From assembly GCF_000219535.2 (NCBI RefSeq), contig NZ_CP007806.1, positions 1,176,501 to 1,240,500 of the forward strand: 64,000 nucleotides of DNA, read 5' to 3'. A program made the position numbers and the translations under genes. Shown here in pieces: positions 60,901-64,000 of the stretch. The notes beneath the pieces are model-generated. The model had not been told where the DNA came from and ran no database searches. It saw only the letters and a list, made by a program, of their open reading frames with translations. Origin of the DNA: Brevibacillus laterosporus LMG 15441. Its GTDB lineage: Bacteria; Bacillota; Bacilli; Brevibacillales; Brevibacillaceae. Numbering within the stretch: the first letter of the stretch is position 1; each line of letters begins with the position of its first letter.

Positions 60901-61746
60901 GGCGAAGACATGATGGATCGGGTTAAGCTTACGATCAAAGAGCAACCGGTAAAAGTGGAACCAGACGGTCGATTCCAGACGGTACTAGACTTGCCAGAGG
61001 GAATACAATATGTACCTTATCAAGTGACAGATGCGTTTGGAAACACCCGTGAATTTACCCAACGGATTATCGTGGATAAAACGCCACCTATTTTGCAATT
61101 TGTAAACGATGGTAACGAGGATATTGTGTTTGACGCGACCAGCAAAAAGATCGTGGTCCCTCTGCGCTGGATGTATCGTGATATGAATTATAAAGGAAGA
61201 TTGAAGGTTAATGGTGAAATAATTGCAAGCTGGGAAGAGGATCAGATTGAGAAGCCTGTTCATAAATACTTTTCACATCAAATTGCTCTTAAGCATGGTG
61301 AAAATAAGGTTTTAGTTGAGGCGATGGACGAAGCGAAGAACCTGACAACACAATCTGTTATATGCTATGCAGATGCAACGACAGGATCAGCGGTTGTTAT
61401 GCAGGACCAAAAACGTATTATGTACAAGGCACTTCCTGCTAAGCCGCTTTCTGTGGGTTTTGCAAAGCCAAGCTATGACGATACAGCAGGTTCTACACTT
61501 CATGTGAGAGGACGGGTCATTAAACAAGCTGATACAGAGCTGTCCTTTTACTATGGCGATCAGCGTTTGTACGGTGATGTAAGCGATCAGGGAGATTTTC
61601 TATTAGAAATTCCACGGGTAAAAGAAGGCAGAGAAACGATCACTGTAGTGGCACAAGATCTATTAGGGCGAGAAACAAAGGCCCAGGCTATAGTGACAGG
61701 CAGTAAAATACAATCAAAGCGGTTAAAGCCGAATCGGCAAGAATAA
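57922..61746 (+). CDS. Large secreted subtilisin-family (S8) serine protease (1274 aa)
   Basis: A signal peptide (hydrophobic core VLCTGAVVPLLYYPVNYVGA, about 9-28) and a pro-region precede a subtilase domain. The triad is Asp129 (IVDTGINHKHPDF), His179 (SQHGVHVAG) and Ser503 (GTSMATPHVAGA). A PA domain is inserted at about 330-440 (VLIERGDITFDEKLRLA). C-terminal to the catalytic domain are Fn3-like and Big-type beta domains (about 600-1270), including GHYDKAAPSITFL with the SPNGDG calcium-type stretch. No LPxTG sorting signal is visible. It resembles Vpr and lactocepin-like proteases. AGGAGGGGG precedes ATG 57922. The substrate is not known. Confidence 0.94.
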   Translation: MKKQMIKVLCTGAVVPLLYYPVNYVGADTVLHNHQTIDNTQQIISREQIQKDIWEATSASFPKKAGGHSPGNLFNMLQNQANEWNALKHVMKGESVAKAGKSTLSMIEADRAWQELGVKGEGMLISIVDTGINHKHPDFPAPHDKQAAQKKSGASQKVITGYNWADRNQITQDVGESQHGVHVAGIVAGNGKVKGVAPEAQLLSEKVFSNYQGSISGLSESILFAMTDSIAKKADVINLSLGSSAGYVDETNTEQYAVKNAVDSGVIVVAAAGNDAYFGSDKVKQANPDHAMIGSPGLAPDAFSIASVNATTFAGNSFALEGVDQLPRVVYLTGIPISGSPLQPEQYLSQSHEMAYVGKGKKEDYNVSVKNKVVLIERGDITFDEKLRLAKEAGAAGALIYNNQAGPFLMSGNESKNIPSASILKSMGEAMAEKLKKGKKVKITFDGQFAQNELPYPEGGTMSSFSSWGPTPDLQFKPEISAPGGGILSTVSQDGYGVKSGTSMATPHVAGAMALLKQYYQKQGYSLEGRELVETLKAVAMNTAQPVLDPRTSKSKNEKLPPLPYSPRVQGAGIMQVVKAAKSPVVITNKEGKAGVSLGQIGEKRTFSLIISNKFGKEPLTYTLSDEFGVLTDQIENGYFSMRETRLPGAKVQFQTPSVTVAPGQKQEVQVTVTVPKTAPKQRFVEGYLLFTPKQAHVPALRVPYYGFYGEWNEPRIMDAPMWSAESQEKLTSVKTTWYHDKESDKWRFREALGVNGVDENGHVLINPDHIAFSPNGDGHYDKAAPSITFLRNARELSINVTDSTGQVVRSLVKDGKVNKFDQSRKGDSFFFTEKEEWAWDGMIYSSDKGAYVPAPDGSYRFVIRAKNDGSNAKWQTLTLPVRVDRQAPQITAQLNKNKLQWQTKDKDIQGYLLYVDGKKTGGPYAPTITQAVVSQPHKKMTLVAYDYAGNISYTHINGQSDFTPPGIEFPDQIFQQIMVSNQNHVAIRGKVTGEDMMDRVKLTIKEQPVKVEPDGRFQTVLDLPEGIQYVPYQVTDAFGNTREFTQRIIVDKTPPILQFVNDGNEDIVFDATSKKIVVPLRWMYRDMNYKGRLKVNGEIIASWEEDQIEKPVHKYFSHQIALKHGENKVLVEAMDEAKNLTTQSVICYADATTGSAVVMQDQKRIMYKALPAKPLSVGFAKPSYDDTAGSTLHVRGRVIKQADTELSFYYGDQRLYGDVSDQGDFLLEIPRVKEGRETITVVAQDLLGRETKAQAIVTGSKIQSKRLKPNRQE

Positions 61747-61770
61747 GTGAACGTTTTTATCCCAATAAAA

Positions 61771-61806
61771 AAGAGTGGCCATCAAAGGAATGGTCGCTCT
61801 TTCTTT
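61771..61806 (+). terminator. Terminator after the protease gene
   Basis: AAGAGTGGCCAT pairs with ATGGTCGCTCTT with small mismatches, followed by TCTTTC. It lies inside the extended frame that opens at 61747, which argues for the later start of the next gene. Confidence 0.7.
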
Positions 61807-61827
61807 CATCATGAAGAGGTGAGGCTT

Positions 61828-62202
61828 GTGTTTTATCATGGCATTCATGACAAATATGTTATTGAGCATTACCCAATCCTATCGCCCCGACGGACGGCTC
61901 CCTATAAGCATGGCAAGGATTTAGCCGACAGAATGCATTTAATTGAGCAGTTTGGTCTTGAACCGATTCATTTATTAGAAGAGAGCAGGGAGTATTCACA
62001 AGATATTTGCTTACGAGAGTGTTGCCGCTTCGGAAATATGGTTTTTTCCTTCCAATCTTTACCCACTCCTGCATGGCAATTAAGCAAGCATGAAATAGGG
62101 GTTCCCATTCTTGATTTGCGAAAAACAGTAGCTATTTATGCTACACAGGAGCACGAGTCAATCAAAAATTTATTTCCATCCATCCCTTATATCATCATGT
62201 AA
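61828..62202 (+). CDS. Unknown protein (124 aa)
   Basis: GTG 61828 follows AGAGGTGAGG and is preferred to GTG 61747, because the 61747 frame would translate through a terminator hairpin. The protein is soluble, with a His/Tyr-rich N-terminus (FYHGIHDKYVIEHYPIL), several Cys in a DICLRECCRFGNMV stretch, and a hydrophobic C-terminus. I do not recognise a family. It is isolated between the protease and the Fur-controlled iron operon. Confidence 0.55.
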   Translation: MFYHGIHDKYVIEHYPILSPRRTAPYKHGKDLADRMHLIEQFGLEPIHLLEESREYSQDICLRECCRFGNMVFSFQSLPTPAWQLSKHEIGVPILDLRKTVAIYATQEHESIKNLFPSIPYIIM

Positions 62203-62276
62203 TTCTTAGTAAAAGATTGTTATTACTAGGAATTATCGTTTGTCAAGAGACTTTGAAAGTGAGAGCAAAAAAGCTA

Positions 62277-62305
62277 TTGATAATGATTATCATTCGTATT
62301 ATAAT
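62277..62305 (+). promoter_or_regulatory. Fur-controlled promoter of the iron-uptake operon
   Basis: TTGATA (62277-62282), 17-bp spacer, TATAAT (62300-62305). The near-perfect Fur box TGATAATGATTATCATT (62278-62294) covers the -35 and spacer, so iron-loaded Fur would block RNA polymerase. Confidence 0.92.
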
Positions 62306-62351
62306 GTGGTACGAACTTATTTCTATTTCTAACAATTAAGGGGAGTACTTC

Positions 62352-63227
62352 ATGAAAAAGTCTATTTTTACTCTATCAACAATATTTGTAGTAAGTGCAT
62401 CACTTCTTGGATGCACGCAGCAATCTCAACCAACACAAGCAGATAATAAGGTTGCTCAAACAGATGCTGCACAAAAGGTAGAAGAGAAAAAAGATGCGAA
62501 AGATACTTTAAAAGGTGTAACTGAAGCATATCGAACCTATTCTATTGATCAGATCGATCAATTTGTGGTTTCTACTGAAAAATTCGTAACGGCAGTAAAA
62601 ACAGGGGATATGGAAACAGCGAAGAAACTATATGCTCCGTCACGCATGTACTACGAGCGCATTGAGCCAATTGCAGAATCCCTAGGAGATTTGGATCCTA
62701 AAATTGACGCTCGTGACGGCGATGTACCAAAAGAAGAATGGGGCGGCTTCCATAAGATAGAGCAAGGTCTATGGGCAAACAAAACAACAAAAGGCTCTGA
62801 AAAAGTGGCTGATCAGTTGCTAAATGATGCGAAGCTATTGCGTGCTAAGGTAGAAACAGTAGAAGTGACACCAGAGCTTCTGGTAACAGGCGCGGTTGAT
62901 TTGTTAAATGAGGTATCATCCTCTAAGGTAACAGGAGAAGAAGAGCGTTACTCTCACACTGACTTGTATGACTTCGCTGCCAACGTAGAAGGAGCGCAAA
63001 AAATATATGAGCTGTTGCAACCAGCCTTGGTAGCAAAGGATCAGAAGTTATCAGATGAGATCAAAAAACGTTTTGATGATGTATTTGGATTATTGGCACC
63101 TTTCAAAAAAGGGGAAGATTATGCTTCTTATACTGAATTAAAACCAGATCAGGTCAAAAAACTTAGCCAAGCAATTGATGCACTTGCCGAGCCACTGTCT
63201 AAAATTGGTGTTGTGCTGGAGGGATAG
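62352..63227 (+). CDS. EfeO/EfeM-like iron-uptake lipoprotein (imelysin family, 291 aa)
   Basis: A lipoprotein signal ends in SLLGC with Cys21. The mature protein is helical, with EPIAESLGDLDPKIDARDGD and the metal-site segment GGFHKIEQGLW (HxxE), as in the imelysin/M75 domain of EfeO. The cupredoxin domain of larger EfeO proteins is absent, so it is of the shorter EfeM type. GGGGAGT precedes ATG 62352. It is transcribed from the Fur promoter and followed after 6 nt by efeB. It probably captures iron at the cell surface and presents it to an EfeU-type permease, which would lie beyond the window. Confidence 0.9.
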   Translation: MKKSIFTLSTIFVVSASLLGCTQQSQPTQADNKVAQTDAAQKVEEKKDAKDTLKGVTEAYRTYSIDQIDQFVVSTEKFVTAVKTGDMETAKKLYAPSRMYYERIEPIAESLGDLDPKIDARDGDVPKEEWGGFHKIEQGLWANKTTKGSEKVADQLLNDAKLLRAKVETVEVTPELLVTGAVDLLNEVSSSKVTGEEERYSHTDLYDFAANVEGAQKIYELLQPALVAKDQKLSDEIKKRFDDVFGLLAPFKKGEDYASYTELKPDQVKKLSQAIDALAEPLSKIGVVLEG

Positions 63228-63233
63228 GCATCT

Positions 63234-64000
63234 ATGAAAGAAGAACGTGAAAAAAAACATCACGAGCAACAACAGAACACAACTTCTGATCAAAATGAGA
63301 CAAAGGTTTCGCGTCGAGATATGCTTAAAATGGTTGGGGTTGGAGGACTTGGACTTTTAGTCGGAGCTAGTGGAATGGGCGGTGTCATTGCTGCAGCTAA
63401 CCACTTACAAGGGAAATCAGACAAGACAAAGGATAAATCAGGTCGTATGAAAGCTGATACGGTCCCTTTTTACGGAGAATATCAAGCAGGTATTACTACA
63501 GAAACGCAAAACTTTGTCTATGTAGCAGCTTTTGACTTAACGACAACCAAACGCTCTGATGTAATAGCGCTTTTTAAAGATTGGACCAAAGCTACAGAAA
63601 ATATGACACAGGGCCAGCCAGTGGAGGATACGAAAACAAGTCAGTATCTCCCGCCGGTGGATACGGGGGAAGCAGAAGGACTTTCTGCTTCCCAGCTTAC
63701 CATTACATTTGGTGTTAGCGCTCAGTTTTTTGTCAAGGACGGCATTGATCGTTTTGGGATTAAAGCGAAACGTCCGCAAGCTTTAATCGAGCTACCGCAC
63801 TTTGCACAGGATGCTCTTCAGCCCGAGTGGACGGGAGGAGATATTGTTGTTCAAGTATGTGCAGATGACCAGCAGGTAGCGTTTCATGCCTTGCGCAATC
63901 TGATTAGACGAGCGAGAGGAATCGCGACTATGCGCTGGAATCAAGCCGGCTTCCAACGTACCAAGCAGGCTGATCTAAAGGGTGAAACGGTGCGTAACCT
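63234..64000 (+). CDS. efeB: EfeB dye-decolorizing peroxidase, Tat-exported (partial, 3' end outside window)
   Basis: The 255 visible codons start at ATG 63234, 6 nt after the lipoprotein gene. A twin-arginine signal is clear (SRRDMLKMVGVGGLGLLVG, about 24-42). The mature part shows the DyP-type pattern: VPFYGEYQAGITTETQNFVY, FGVSAQFFVKDGIDRFG and GGDIVVQVCADDQQVAFHAL. EfeB uses heme to oxidise iron or heme-iron during uptake by the Efe system. The proximal heme His is expected beyond the window edge and could not be checked. Confidence 0.9.
   Translation, partial: MKEEREKKHHEQQQNTTSDQNETKVSRRDMLKMVGVGGLGLLVGASGMGGVIAAANHLQGKSDKTKDKSGRMKADTVPFYGEYQAGITTETQNFVYVAAFDLTTTKRSDVIALFKDWTKATENMTQGQPVEDTKTSQYLPPVDTGEAEGLSASQLTITFGVSAQFFVKDGIDRFGIKAKRPQALIELPHFAQDALQPEWTGGDIVVQVCADDQQVAFHALRNLIRRARGIATMRWNQAGFQRTKQADLKGETVRN

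Overview
The window is a chromosomal segment of a low-GC Gram-positive bacterium of the Bacillales. Paenibacillaceae, probably Brevibacillus, is the best guess. The evidence is the Bacillus-type gene order lcfA-fadR-fadB-etfB-etfA-trxA-uvrC followed by lysC, yslB and sdhCAB, strong AGGAGG ribosome sites, frequent TTG/GTG starts, L-box and S-box riboswitches, and csaB, which marks S-layer cell-wall polymer modification. No rRNA, tRNA, CRISPR array or intact transposase was seen.

Region 1 (1-25.6 kb) is the most unusual part. It is a co-directional block that reads as a contractile-injection or type VI-like apparatus built from unusual parts. In order it encodes a 722-aa putative sheath protein, a 141-aa putative tube protein, a J-domain protein, two FHA proteins (one membrane-anchored, one with a zinc ribbon), a membrane PP2C phosphatase, a membrane PP2C-like pseudophosphatase with TPR-like repeats, two unrecognised proteins, an Hsp70/actin-like ATPase, a putative baseplate protein, a DcrB/Eag-like putative chaperone, a VgrG-like spike, a pentapeptide-repeat protein, an unrecognised 181-aa protein and a DUF4280 PAAR-like tip. 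The block ends with a 2015-aa VgrG-Rhs fusion carrying a C-terminal deaminase-like toxin, then a SUKH-type immunity gene. A divergent von Willebrand A gene lies at the left edge. No ClpV, IcmF/TssM or Ser/Thr kinase gene is in the window. A J protein plus Hsp70-like ATPase occupy the place where a ClpV unfoldase might be expected.

Region 2 (25.6-27.4 kb) is decayed DNA: an unrecognised ORF fragment, a frameshifted endonuclease V pseudogene and a perfect 10-copy heptanucleotide repeat.

Region 3 (27.4-39.7 kb) holds a secreted YcdB/YcdC-like protein with an ECF sigma factor and its putative membrane anti-sigma partner behind an ECF-type promoter, a BtuFCD/FecBCD-type importer behind a leader with a terminator, csaB with a methyltransferase, a 38-aa membrane peptide, a PrmA-like methyltransferase, a thiolase and an LCP cell-wall ligase.

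Region 4 (39.9-57.8 kb) is housekeeping metabolism. It covers fatty-acid activation and beta-oxidation under a FadR box, electron-transfer flavoprotein, thioredoxin, UvrC, an SDR enzyme, lysine-riboswitch-controlled aspartokinase, a GNAT protein, SAM-riboswitch-controlled homoserine acetyltransferase, YslB and succinate dehydrogenase.

Region 5 (57.9-64 kb) encodes a large secreted subtilisin-family protease, an unrecognised 124-aa protein, and a Fur-box-controlled iron-uptake operon (EfeO/EfeM-like lipoprotein and EfeB peroxidase) that runs off the right edge.
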